From Leptodontidium sp. MPI-SDFR-AT-0119 (Eukaryota > Ascomycota > Leotiomycetes > Helotiales > Leptodontidiaceae), in contig JAHLEZ010000005.1 of assembly GCA_020726505.1 (NCBI GenBank), positions 1,178,001 through 1,242,000 of the forward strand: DNA of 64,000 nt. The letters are read 5' to 3'. The translations under genes and the position numbers were made by a program. Position 1 is the first letter of the stretch. Each line of letters begins with the position of its first letter. Positions 23,661 through 36,184 of this stretch are shown here, in pieces. The notes under the pieces were generated by a model. It searched no databases. It saw only the letters and a list, made by a program, of their open reading frames with translations, and was not told where the DNA came from.

Positions 23661-26600
23661 TTACTCCGATTGTGCCCTAGCTAATGCCTCGTGGATGTGA
23701 GCCGGGAACCTATATCTCAGCTGACTGGTGTAGGTAGTCAAGTCCATGTTCGTCTGCTTGAACTCGGCAATCATGGCCTGTCTGGTGCCCTCATTTCCGC
23801 CAAATTGACTGTTCTGGAGAATAAGTCGCTGGTTTTTGCAGCACATGATGGACCACATCAGAAGATTGGGAACATTATGGGCAACAGGTTGAGGGAGGGA
23901 GGAGAATTTGGTGGCACAGCTTCGAATGATTGATGGATCGCCTCGGGAGGCGAGCGGAAGGATATCAAGACTCTTCATAAGCTGGAAGTATATTAGTAAA
24001 ATGATCGTAGTAGTTAGGCATAGAATAACTTACGTCAAGCGCATCGGTCCATCTACCATTCTCGACCATATTCTTGGCTTGGTACATTGTCTGTAAGGCA
24101 ACGCAGGCTTCTTGATTCTGGATCTTAATCTTGGACCGGTACATCTGGCCAGTATAAATCCGCGACATTTTCTCCGACAGAATGAACGGGTCGTCGATAG
24201 ACGTGAGACTGGATTCGGTGCCTTGGATGTTTTGTTGGTCGGCAACAGATCGAGCCTTCAACGGCTGCAACTTCGTTGGTTCTTGACCAAGAGGTGTGGC
24301 AATTGCCTCACTAAGTGCTCGGTTGATGGTGGTGATCACACTGTCGTATTCTGTTGCAAGGTGATACAACAGTACTGCATCGGTAGTTCGTCCGTTGTCG
24401 TCTGCAACACTTGCGGCTTGCAGAGTTATGGTTCGCATGAATTCGCCCGCATCCTGCAAGCCAATCAACCGAACGCGGTCCTCGATAAGACCATTGATAC
24501 GCTGTCCATCGCTGCGCATATCTCCCAAAAGAAGTGCAAACTCTCTACTCTCCAGTGCAAGCTCCCGTAAGCTTTCGTGGCATGTCATGGTGTAATTGGC
24601 ACCTGCCTGTCCCCGAAGGTCCTTGTTGAGGCAAATTAAGACGAGGTAGTCGACGGCGGCAGAGACATTTGCAGCTCTGAAATCCCGGGTGTAGAGACCA
24701 ACCATTCTGGCAAAGCTGATCTGAGGCAGATTTGTGGTTGTTCGACTGAGGAGATCTTGATTTCCGTTTGTTGGATCCGACACTCTTAGGAGACCATAGA
24801 AATCCAGAGCAATTGCAAGATGGACACCGTCTACATAAGAATACTTATAAAGAAAGCTGACAGCTTCCTCGAACATGCCCAGTGAGATCTGAAGGAAAAC
24901 GAAAGCGCCGAAAGAGCTGCCAATGTTGGCACCGCCAGCAGCTGCTGGGGAAAAGTATCGATTGCCAATCTCCCGGATGGTCTGCTGGGCTTGAGTGAGA
25001 TCGTAGACTTCGCTTGCCATCGAGTCGACCTTATTCGTTTCTCGTGCTAGGACAAGCTGATTCCAGGCAAAGTCTTCGATGTCCTGGTTGACACCATCCA
25101 AAGTTCGGCTTCTGAGATCGCAGCGGCCAATGAGCTTGTAACAGGCCATTCTGTATGGATCGATGGAGTTCTCTGGTGCGATTCGAAGACGCTGGTTGTA
25201 TTCCGCATTGATACGAACTTGAAGGTTGTCACCGAGCTTCCTATTGGGATCCTCGGCATAGGCATGGAGATAGGTACTGAAGTTGCGATCGATGGCTCTG
25301 AACACCACGGAATTTTGGGCGACATATAAATCTGCTTCAGCAACATGGCCAGTTCTCAAAAGGTAGTAAATAAGAGCCCAGACATAGTCATCTCCGAGCA
25401 TTTGCAAGTCGTCGTTATCTTGACCGAGGCTCTTCTTGACGGCCATTACCCGGACATAAGCCTTGACCTTGTTGATGACATTGGGAACCCCTCCAAGGTT
25501 GGCATCTCGAGGGTTCTTCGTAATCATGTCCTCCATCTTCTCAAAAGCCAGGTTCTCCAAGCATCTTGCACCTCCACGTAGGATTTGTTTCCGAAGTTCC
25601 TGCGAGGTCGGGCTGGATTGAGAATCGCTATTATAAGCTTCTGCAAACTGCCGTTCCCTTGCTGTCCTATTCTCCGAAAATGACTTTGCTTCAGGATCCT
25701 CGCCAACTATTGATATCAAAGATCTGTATGCCTTGATCAGGTCGGGGCCATGCTGATCACCCGAGGCCTGGACAACATCCGAAAACTGTTTGGAAATCGG
25801 GAATGGTTCTCTCTCCAGCCTTGCGAGGTTCAGAAGTTGTACCTTTTCGGCATACTTGTTCTGCTTTTCCCGCTGGAATCGATCATGAGGAGCTGCCGCA
25901 TTGACACCGGTGGCTTCCAACTGCTTCTCGACATCTGCGAAGAGGGGTTGGTGGCCGGTACCAATTGGACCAGCGGCTCCAATGATAGACTTTTGCATGC
26001 TCGACTTCCCAAAACCGCTCTCGCCAAATCCGCCAAATCCACTGCCTGATCCGCCTCCAATACCACCAGCTCGTGATCCTGCAAGAGCAGCGGCCTTGGT
26101 TCTTCTCGATCTTCCAAATCCGCCTTGTGAATCGTTCGCAGTTGCAGCAAAGCTACCAGTTGCGCCAGACAAAGCAGACTCCTTGGGTCGAATGCCGAAA
26201 TGTTGATATATCCGCTTTCGCTGGGCATCCCATTCCATCGTGACATTATCCTCCAAGAAAGCATCGAAATCGCGAACCGATCGAGAGAGTCCATCCGAGA
26301 TCATGCTCAGCGTGGTCTGCGTCTGTAAATTGGCAAGGTATGATTCCACATCCGTATCCTGCACTTCAGGCGCCTGAGGTCGGTCTGTTCTCGCGGGTGC
26401 TGAGGTGAAAGCATTCAAATCTCTGACCATTGCTCCCGGATCCACGCCTGAAGCTGCAAGTAGGTAATGAGCTCTGCCATCTGCGCGATCGTTCTTACTC
26501 GGCCCGAGTCGCTTTATACGCTGGCGCAGATCTCCAAGACCAAGTTGAAGCTGTGGGAGGTCCTCAGAGATGGCTTCGGCATGTGCTCTCTTTCGGCTGC

Positions 26601-27090
26601 GTTCCAGGATGGCATCGAAGTAAGCGTTGTTTTGGCCAGCAGGCTGAGATTGTTGGAGAGGACCTGTGCTGGAGGCACCAAGTCCAGAGGATTGCTGAGG
26701 CTGGGAGGTCGATCCAGCATTCATGCCACCAAACATGTTTGTCGCATTCGCCTGCTGTGTGCTTGTTCCCAGTCCACCAAAGACGCTTCCTCCAGCAGGT
26801 TGCGATGTAGCTGCCCCCAAGCCCCCAAACAAGCCTCCTCCAGTCGTGCTAGGTTGTTGAGGTTGAGTACTACCGCCTAAACCCAAGCCGCCCAAACCTC
26901 CTCCTAAGCTCTGTCCAAATAATCCCCCGCTAGTTGTACCCGTGGTTGCAGGTTGTGATGTCGCGGTCGACGTGCCTAGTGAACCAAACAATCCTCCTCC
27001 AGTGGCCGCAGGAGCTGCAGGCTTCTGGCCGAAGAGTCCGCCATAATCGGATTTATTTGTATTATTGAGGTTTCCGAAGAGAGAAGACAT
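23661..27090 (-). CDS. NIC96: Linker nucleoporin Nic96 (Nup93 homologue) with FG-rich N-terminus
   Basis: Inner-ring scaffold nucleoporin of the nuclear pore complex, 1125 aa in two exons, 27090-24034 and 23981-23661 (minus). Seen: residues 1 to about 165 are Gly/Ser/Gln-rich with several GGLFG and related FG repeats, followed by helical segments. From about residue 330 runs a long alpha-solenoid typical of the Nic96 domain (PF04097), including GDDYVWALIYYLLRTGHVAE, WNQLVLARE and SFLYKYSYVDGVHLAIALDF. The small second exon completes the domain (LMKSLDILPL to the stop) and gives a standard C-terminus. The intron 23982-24033 is GT-AG. The protein links the inner ring to the Nsp1 complex in yeast, which is established for the family. 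Confidence 0.92.
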
Positions 27091-27761
27091 TGCGACGTGA
27101 GATATGGAAGAAGAGCAATAGAATGCGCGATTTGGCGCTCAAGTGAGCGTGGTTGTGTGAGGAATAGCACGACGCGGTTTTTTTTTTTTGGACGAGGCTG
27201 TTGATGTTGACAGGATTGGACCTCGACTGGATGAGCTCTTGCAGCCTGAGGCGTCAAAAATAGGCGGCCGCCGCGAGGCAGGCTTGGCGCGAAACAGACG
27301 TGTCTCTGCTTCTGCTGTTGCGAAATATTGGTTGGAAAGGAGTGTTTGTGCAAATAAGAATGGATTTCCTGAGAGACTTATTTGAATGGAAAGAAAAATC
27401 GGTGCTGTTGTAGTGCCATTGACAATTTTAATCCCTGCTGCTGTATGGAGGATGAGGCAACTCGTTAGCGAGAAATGAACCACGCTAGTGGGTTCTCAAG
27501 AGAAAGGTGAAGGGCCCTGACAGGCTGGCATTTGGAGCATTGCGATTTCTATATTTCGTACCCCTGTGTATAGATTATCCATTATATGATAAGTAGGTAG
27601 TAAATTATTTGAACACGTTATTTCAAATACTGAAATAATACGCCTTTGTTGATAAATTTTAGCATCTCCCTTAGACTCCCATCTTGATTATCGCCACTAT
27701 ATACTCCTTTCTTTCGCACCTGTCACTAGTCATAAATCATCACCCATAGCTCCCATATTTC
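27091..27761. other. Nic96 promoter and 3' flank of the MFS transporter
   Basis: About 670 bp holding the Nic96 5' leader on the minus strand, with a run of twelve T at 27178-27189, and AT-rich sequence toward the 3' end of the MFS gene. No gene seen. Confidence 0.45.
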
Positions 27762-29485
27762 CTACAAGAACCATCTGAATTCCGGCACCGAAGGTCCATC
27801 TCTCAACAACTCGGTTGGAACGTCCTTGATATCCAACTTCCTACCCAACTTTCTATCCCTCCTCTTATTATCATAGACCATGTACAAACTCAACAAACCA
27901 GCCAGCAGAGCACCGGTTGCGCCAAAAGCAGCCGTAGTCGCCAGTGCCGGGATGTATTTCGGTGCCGAATCTGGCGTGAAGATGTTGCTGGAAACCAAAC
28001 CCATGACATTTGCCATAGGCACACCCACGGAAGTGAGGACCACACGACGACCTTCGTGCGGAGTGTTGTTGTTGTACCATGTGGACAGTAGGACCGATGG
28101 AGCGGATGTTCCCCAACACATCATGAAGGTAGCAAAGTAAGCGATGTTGGTGTGGTGAAGCACATCGATGGTGGCGTAGATGATCATTCCGCAGAAAGTG
28201 AAGATGAATCCAAGAGTGATGAATGGACCTCTTCGTCGTGTCAAATCGGATGTGAAGGCAAGAATGAGTAGCATGACTGCACCACTGACGTTCGGGGCAA
28301 CAGTATAGAGATTCGTCTTCACCTTGCTGTATCCCAAACGAGCTACGATCTGCGGCAGGAACAAAGAAACTGATTGGAGGGGAACGCCAAGGCAGACTTC
28401 AATCGCCAAGAATGCGTAGGTTGTAGGCTGGCGGAAAATCTTCAGGGAGTCCTTGAGATTGAATTTTTCGTTGACGGTTGAGGACGAGTCGACTTGAATA
28501 CGATGATAGGCGAGTTTTCTCTCTTCTTCGTTGAGGAACTTTGCGCCAGCGGCATTCGGTGGGAGATACCAATAGGCGAAGAAGGCAAAAAGGGTCGTTA
28601 GGGTCCCTTCGATGAGGAAAAGGTACCGCCAGCCTTCCAGGGTTGTGTTTTTGATGTGGAACACGCCGAAGGCCAAGAGCCCGGAGAATGCATTTGCAAC
28701 TGCAGGTAATGGGCGAGTTAGCATTTGCCAAATCAAGGGTGTCGCGAGGAGAAGATAAGACATGTCACTAAAGAATCTTGAGAGATTTTAAAAGGGAAGT
28801 TCTGGGCTCACTGTTAGATGCGGCGTAGAAGATCGCAAGGCGACGGGCCAGCTCTCCTCGTCGATAGAAAGTCGTGAGATAATAGATGACAAGTGGAAAG
28901 AAGGCCGATTCAGACATTCCTAACATCCATTAGCACCTTCATGGGGCACATAGTCGAAGTGTGTTTACCTAGAAACCATCGCAGAGTCATCATCCCAGCA
29001 AAGTTCTTCACAGCAACTCCAAGGATTGTAAGGCTACCAAAGCATGCCATCAAGATGGGCAGGACAACCGCAGGGCCGAACTTCTTTCCTAACATAGCCT
29101 GCATAACAATAAGTACTTAGCGAGATATTTGGATCGAAGGACTTACAATAGGAGGAGCGAAGATGACGTAAGGAACGTAGAACACGCTCAAAATGATGTT
29201 GTATTGGTTCGACTTGAAATGTAGGTCCTTCTCCATACCATCTGTCTTTGCATTTCCGAGATTTCCCTTGTCCAAAGCATTGAACAGGTACATGACAGCC
29301 AAGACTGGAAGAAGTCTGTAGTCGAACTTCCGACATAAAGCCCGTTCGGCATGGTGATCAATAACAGCGGCAGCCTCGGTGTTTGTAGCTACCTCGGACA
29401 ATGGCTCAACGGGCTCATTGACGTCGTAGGCAGTCTTGACATCTTTCCCATCAAGGGAGCTGGAGTCTGCATTTCTGACAGCCAT
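27762..29485 (-). CDS. MFS transporter, anion:cation symporter family (Dal5/Tna1-like)
   Basis: Predicted plasma-membrane permease of 504 aa in four exons: 29485-29147, 29098-28969, 28919-28812 and 28699-27762 (minus). Seen: a cytosolic N-terminus, then KFDYRLLPVLAVMYLFNALD with the family's LD-K-NLGNA sequence in TM1 and the following loop, RWFLGMSESAFFPLVIYYL in TM4, and FYRRGELARRLAIFYAASNI. GWRYLFLIEG precedes TM6, and in the second half there is SDLTRRRGPFITLG. These are signatures of the fungal allantoate/nicotinate permease group, which import organic anions such as allantoate, nicotinate or pantothenate by proton symport. The exact substrate cannot be read from the sequence. Confidence 0.87.
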
Positions 29486-30553
29486 CTTGAAACCAGAAGT
29501 GAAGTTCCCCGGCGTAGAGCTCGTATAAATATTAGGGGTTGATCAAGGCGGGATGAGAAGGCTGTGACACTGCAAGATGACGAGACCACCAGACCCTTAT
29601 ATGTACACAGTCTGGCCCGTGTGGTACAATGAGAGGTATGAGGGTGTGAGGAAAAAAGCGACAGTACGCATGTGGCTTCAAAACATGGAAAGAAAAAGAG
29701 AAAATATGCAGAATGTTGACTTAAGAATGGTCCTTTGCTACTAAGCTCTTATCGCAGAGTTTTTCTGACAGCATTAAGTGAATGTTGATGTTGCATGCCA
29801 TGCTCCTCCTCCATCTGAAGCTTATCTTAGATCTTCTTAGCGGACGATCAACACTATTGTCGTTGCCCGACAACCAATGAGATCTCGAGGTTGCTGACAT
29901 GCAACCCAACGGCTCTTCCGACAAACGAACCATACACTGTGATCTAACTTTTTTCGTTCTCCTGTCTTGCAGTTCTGCATGCACCAACCCCGGAAGATAA
30001 GGTAGGTAGGGGCTGCCGCGGCGCTGGCCGAGTGAACATGCTGGTCAGAACCATGTTTGTGGGGTTGCGAGTTCGGATGATAAAAGATAGGGATATCTAT
30101 GGGAGAAATTTCTCCCGATGACTGTTACTCGTTAGGAGTGAGAAACTGGAACGGAGAAGTTCTCCTTGTATGAACCGGAATAGAGTTTATGAAGACCCTC
30201 TTCTGCCGTTCTGGGATTTTGTACAGAGAATAAGTCGTCAATTAGGAAGGTGTGGATTCTGTGGAGGAAAGAAACGGGTGTGGGTTTTGATGGGGAAAGA
30301 AAAGGGGGAGGGAGGAAGTGGGGTGTTCTGAAATACTTGGTGTTTGAGCGAACATCTCGGTATCGACAATCAAGGTAAGGCTGAGAGCAATCGTTGATGA
30401 GTGGCTAAAAGACTAGTGCTAGTTGTACCTCCAACAATGAGGCTGTCTCTCACGCTCTTGTCTTTGCGAATCTTCCGTATGCTTCATGTAGGGATAAGTG
30501 CAAGGTCGCTACTAAGTGAGATCGGACGGTGATCACAGGAAGTACTTTTCAGT

Positions 30554-30575
30554 CACGTGAGCTATTCGACACGTG
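30554..30575. promoter_or_regulatory. Paired CACGTG E-boxes
   Basis: CACGTG occurs at 30554-30559 and again at 30570-30575, start to start 16 bp. This is the palindromic core bound by bHLH factors. The pair lies about 1.07 kb upstream of the MFS start at 29485. Function is inferred only from the motif and the pairing. Confidence 0.3.
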
Positions 30576-30823
30576 AAGGCACATACCTTCAACTGTCTCC
30601 TATTTTGGGCGTGAAATGGGATCGCCACACCAAGCACACGAGCTCTCAACCCATGCTCATGTCTTTGAAATGACGTCCAACCACGCGGTGACCACCACTC
30701 CGCGGGGGTTAGATGACGCTCATGCACTGAAGCGAGGGCACAAATCATAGGGCACAGCAGGGCTAGAGAGCGACGGTTGCAATGCTCCCGCTCTCTTTAA
30801 GGCTGCACCTGTTCGCACTTTGC

Positions 30824-30875
30824 ATTCAGCCTTCGACGCAGTGAAGTCGTACGTTTTCTGCGTCGAAGGCTGAAT
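30824..30875. repeat. Perfect 18-bp inverted repeat with 16-nt loop
   Basis: ATTCAGCCTTCGACGCAG at 30824-30841 is followed after 16 nt by its exact reverse complement at 30858-30875. The DNA or a transcript could form a strong hairpin. I see no TA or longer target duplication beside it and no gene across it. Confidence 0.75.
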
Positions 30876-32608
30876 CCAATGGTCGAGTGGTCTCTGGATG
30901 ACAGGCGTGGACGGATAGTGGTGGACGGCAAGTACGGGTGGCCTAGACCCGCTGCACGTTCACGGAGATATGATGTCGGGCGTGTATCCTTCCAGCAGAC
31001 CAAAACCCGTGCGGTGAGCAATGCTGGAATCCTCGCCATTGCTGCGTCACATAGCTGCACAGCTGTCAGGCCCGACATTGTGGGTTGAAGACATTACATT
31101 ATCAAGACGCAACGAGAGAAAGAATCAGGCCAGTGGCGTCTGGACGGAGGTAAGAACCAAGTGAAGTGAACCGAAACCTCGTAGAAATGACGTCGTTTCG
31201 TGGGTGGGGGGCTGAGTATACTTTGGTACGCACAAAGTGGGATATGTAATCACGAAAGCTTCCTAAGAAGAGTGAATTACTAAGACTGAGAGAATGCCAA
31301 CGAATGTCGGCCAAAGAGTAAGAGAGATACCGACGCAAAGAACGAATACTGTGTAGGACTGGCTTATTGTACCTCCGTATGCCTAGGTGGGAAGACTTCC
31401 AGGTTCAACTGTGCATGTGGTGCAGACATCATCGAACACGTTTTCGAATTAGGATTAGGATTTGTATAGAACAGCAGCCCTGTGAAGCAAATGACCTCTT
31501 CCTTAACCCTGGATCCTAGACTTGGAGGCTCTTGTCAAGTTCTGGAATGTGGTGAAAAGTGACACAGAACCTTCGATTGCAGAAGTTGACCGAGGATCCC
31601 CGTCGATTCTCTCTCTGGTTGTAGCCCTCAAAATATACTCAGACTGCCGGTTTCCCCTTTGAGTCCTTTGGGTGCGACCGACCTTCATCATCCAGCATCT
31701 TGTAACGGTTCTTGAAGGAGCAGCGTGCTCCCAGCCCCAAAGCTGAAAAAAAGGAGCGGTCTGGCTGGCCACTCGGTCCCAGACTTGTAAGGAATCTGGC
31801 TCGTGATGGTGTTGGGTGACGCGGGACTGGAGTGGAAGTAAGTGTAACGAACTAACAGCGCAATGTTAAGATATCAGCGTGTAAATGCCAAAATAGACAG
31901 ACGCAGCTGACTCCTAGTAGTTTGCAATAGCCATCGACTGTGCTTGTCCACTCGCAAGTCTTGTGGCGTTTATAACGTTGGCTTTGGCCTGCCCCTGATT
32001 CCAAGCCGTACCCTCCCGCCCTCATCGCTCAATCATCATCCAAGCCACACGCACTCTCTTCTCTCTTCTCCTTTCTCCGCCATGCTCGTCTCTCAATAAA
32101 TACTTGCCCTCTCCTACTATACTTGTTCTGTTCACAAATCCATTTGCACGCTCCACAATCGCCCCGTCGCTCTTCTGATCTCCTTCTCTCCTGAGCATTT
32201 CCTTCCGACTTTCAAGGCCCAGAGCGACGACGATCAACCAATCCAGCCTTCACACTGCCGATCTTAAAACCCTGGAATAAACCTACACAGCCCTTCCCTA
32301 CCTCACTCTTCCTCAACCTTCCAGTCCCTCCTTTCGCCGCACTCTTCGAGCGTCATCGACCGAGCCTCAGCTCAGGGCAATAACCTCCACCTCTCGCCCA
32401 GCTTACCTCCTCCTCCTTCTCCTTCCAAGCCACGACCACATCACACCCCGAAGTCCATTCACGCCACACAAATACCTATTAATTGCTCGGAGACTGGTCG
32501 CAGTATATGCTTGGTCATAATGGATTCCCAGAGACAGTAAAGGCTTTGACGTCCCACAAAGTTGCAAATCAACGTCGACTCCTTCCGCGCGCAACTGAAA
32601 CATCCACG

Positions 32609-35285
32609 ATGGTGACGAAGACTACCACAAGACCGCCGCCGCGGCCAGCACATTCGCATTCACAATCAAACCGAACCTCTTCGAAATCCTCATCAACTCC
32701 TACAAACACGCTGCCACGAGTCGCTGCATCTGTGGGCCAAGTATATCCTCCAAACACGGCACCTTTTCTACGATCACCAACAGTCCAGAATGACGTCCGT
32801 ACACCTAGTCCGAATTACTTCGGCCTCATTGTCGACCCTGCCAGCGATCCTCGAGACTCTGGCGCAGGCCCAAAGGACAATTGGAGCCCTCCATCGTCAT
32901 CGATACGTTCCTTTGGAGCGGCATCCCCGAAACATCTCCCATTAGATGCCAACCCAGATTTTGCGGCTTTCAGGAGGCAAACAGAGGGTCCCAATGCTTT
33001 CAGCCTGGGACATGGGAATTTATCACATTTTGCGTCTACTCCGAGTGCTCACATGCGACCAAAGCCAGAAAGACGGCCTACGAGATCTGATACTCAGGAT
33101 AACACATCCCCGAAGTCAAGACCACTTGCTCGTCACGATACTCCAGAGAGAATGGATCTTGATGGTGGACCATCGTTGAATGCCCCTTCGTTCTTCGATA
33201 TTCCACGGCAGCAATCTCCTGGACCCATGAATGAACCAAATCCTCCTCTTGAGCGGAACATACTATCCAATCTAGATGACAGACATCCTCGTCTCTCACT
33301 ACCACAAAACAAGGCAGACCCTCCTTCGCCACAACTGAAACTACAGCAAAAGACAAGTCACCACAGGGCAGACACACTTCCATCTTCGCTGGAGGATGGT
33401 CCTGCACTGATCTCGACAGCACAGTTGAGGGATATGGTGGAACGTCTACCTCCATCACAGTTCTTATTACTAGATCTCCGGGTGTTTCCACAGTTCTCTC
33501 AGTCCCGGATACAGGGCGCTTTGAACTTGTGTATTCCGACCACACTCCTAAAGCGGCCGTCGTTTAACCTACAGAAATTGCAAGATACTTTCACAAACGA
33601 GAGCGAGAAAACCAGATTTTCTGAATGGAAGAGTGCAAAATATATTGTTGTATATGATGCTTTCTCCTCTGAGAAGAAGGATGCAGTGTCAGCGGTCAAC
33701 ACTCTCAAGAAATTCTCAAATGAAGGCTGGAAGGGAAGTTCATACATAGTCAGAGGCGGATTCACAGAATTCGCGAAGAACTTCCCACATCTTATTGACA
33801 ATCGGTCGAGCCAAGAGATGCAGTCCTCCAAGATCAGCTTGTCTTTAGGGACATCGGGACCGGACGTCGCACCTGTCGCTGGAGGCTGTGTCATGCCAGC
33901 AACCAAGAATGCCGCAAATCCATTCTTCAGCAACATTCGTCAAAACCAGGATCTCATCGGCGGCGTAGGACAAATGGACGTCAAAATACCGGAAGAGCTT
34001 GGCCAAGAGTTCCAAACTAGTATTCCCAGGTGGCTTACCAAAACTTGCGCAAAGGAGGATCACGGGAAGATTGTGTCTGACAAGTTCTTGCGCCTAGAAC
34101 TTGCAGAACAATCTCGGATGACGAAAGCCCTTTCTTCAGGAGTATCTTGGGGCACACCAGCTCCAGGATCCAAGGATGTTCAAATTGCTGGTATCGAGAA
34201 GGGTGGCAAGAACCGTTACAACAATATCTGGCCATTTGAGCACGCCCGAGTAAAGATTCAAGGTCGTCCAGAGGGGGCTTGCGATTATGTCAATGCGAGT
34301 CACATCAAGTCATCGCGGAGTAACAAGCAGTACATTGCCTCGCAAGGTCCCCTACCTGCTACTTTTGAGGCAAGTCTCCTTCCTCATCTGATTCTTGATT
34401 ATTGTTAACACTTTCTAGGATTTCTGGAGTGTCATCTGGGATCAAGACGTCAGGGTGATTGTCATGCTCACGGCTGAATCGGAAGGTGGCCAACTCAAGT
34501 GTCACCCTTACTGGTCGGGCAAGGAATACGGTGCACTAAAGCTCAAGCCACTTTCGGAGAAGAAGGTTGCTCTATCATCGAATAAGAGCCGGTCATCAAA
34601 AGAAAGCCGGGACTCTGGTCGCCGACGGGCAAACACCACAACCGAAAACGCGCCGCCCCCTCCCCCAGCAGAAACACCTTATGCCATCATACGGAAGTTC
34701 ACATTGTCTCATTCCGCCCATCCGTTCTCACCCATGCGGGAAATCACGCAAGTGCATTACTCATCATGGCCAGATTTCGGAGCCCCTGCAAGCCCAGGTC
34801 AGGTCTTAGGTTTAGTTGAGCTCAGCAATGTCATTCAGCGAGCATCTACAGCACCGACACAATCGACTCGCTCCGACGAACCAGAATCTTCAGATGTGTC
34901 AAGACCAATGCTTGTTCATTGCAGTGCTGGGTGTGGACGTACTGGCACGTTCTGTACCATCGATACAGTAATCGACATGCTAAAGCGCCAGCGGAGAGAG
35001 GCGAAGAGTGGAACTACACCTATGGAGATCGGATCTTTATCTGGAGATTACATGAGCTCGAAGGGTGTTTCCGGAGATTGGGTCTTCAATCAAGACGTAG
35101 ATCTTATCGAGAAGACGGTTGAGGATTTCCGGGGACAGAGACTGAGCATGGTCCAAAGTCTAAGACAATATGTTCTTTGCTATGAGGCAGTTCTAGAATG
35201 GCTCTCCCAGCAGCACCTCGGGACAGGTCGAAGTGGCCGCGATCGAAGTGGAAGTGATGGCGGATTCGAGAGGAGAAATTCTTGA
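32609..35285 (+). CDS. Rhodanese-domain protein tyrosine phosphatase (Pyp1/Pyp2-like)
   Basis: Cytosolic phosphotyrosine phosphatase of 875 aa in two exons, 32609-34369 and 34419-35285. Seen: a disordered Ser/Pro-rich N-terminus of about 260 residues; a rhodanese-like domain at roughly 260-400 (LLLDLRVFPQFSQSRIQGAL, YIVVYDAF, YIVRGGF); then the PTP domain with NRYNNIWPFEHARVKI, DYVNASHIK, YIASQGPLPATFEDFW, HYSSWPDFGAP and the P-loop HCSAGCGRTGTF (HCx5R, Cys near residue 754). A long insert sits between the substrate loop and WPD. In fission yeast such enzymes inactivate stress MAP kinases, so that role is likely. The intron 34370-34418 starts with GC (GCAAGT) instead of GT. An earlier in-frame ATG exists at 32483, but 32609 fits the family start better. 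Confidence 0.88.
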
Positions 35286-36184
35286 AACGGGGGGTAGCCC
35301 CTGAAATGAATATACAAAGGGAGGGACGAAAAAACGAAACGAACTTGCGAATGCAAACGAGAGGCCGCGTACACAGAACTGGTTTCCAGCATTTGCATCA
35401 TTGCATTGCATACATTGGCGCGGACACCATTTATAAACGAAAGAACGAAAGGGGCGGAGGTTGTACCAGCTGGAGGGAAGGGAAAGGAGGTTACGAATGC
35501 ATCATGATAAACGAGTTTCTGGGTTTTCGACGGGTCAGCGGGGCATGGCGTGGCGTGGTGTGGTCCCGGGGTATGCATACATACGTCCGCATTGAGGCAT
35601 GGCGATGGTGTTTGGAGTCTGCTTTTGGTCGTTTTTGTTTTATTTGATCCACAGGAAAAGGCTCTGATGGGCCGAATGTTTTGCTTACATTGCGCAATTC
35701 GAAGCGAGCGTGGGTGGATGGAATGTTGAGAGGGGAAATGATTAGATCATGAGTCGATAGCAAGGCCGTGAAAAGGATGAGAGAATGGAAACAAACAAGC
35801 ATGAATCAAAGAAATTGAACTCCAGTACAGCCGCTCGGTGTGCTCAATATCTCGCCCAAGATGTGAGTCTAGTGTTTAGCAGGATCAAAGCTCGTCCTAC
35901 AGAGCTGGGCAGCCGAATTGGTTAATTGTCCCCGCGAGGTGGCGTGCCCGAAAGTTGGTTTCCCCAGATCAGTGGTTTCCCTACTAATATAATACAAGCG
36001 AACCCCTAATGTAGGGTCTTACAGTGAAGCCGGCGGTGCATCGCTGCATCTACTCATTTCAAAAGGCCAGCTTCCAAAGTGAGCAAAGCGAAAGTGAAAT
36101 GCCTCTTACGCTCCACCTGTGCTCTCAAGCCTTCAATTCATCACGTCATATCTCACTCACGATCTAAGATAGCCCGTGTCAACA
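35286..36184. other. Intergenic region, no gene seen
   Basis: This is the 3' flank of the phosphatase gene and the upstream region of the HET pseudogene. The frames here are short and of non-protein-like composition. Confidence 0.45.

Larger units (their letters stand above)
29486..32608. other. Large divergent intergenic region
   Basis: About 3.1 kb between the divergent MFS and phosphatase genes. It contains two CACGTG hexamers, a perfect 18-bp hairpin (both listed separately) and, in its last 600 bp, pyrimidine-rich sequence that is probably the long leader of the phosphatase gene. I found no coding frame I could support. Confidence 0.45.
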
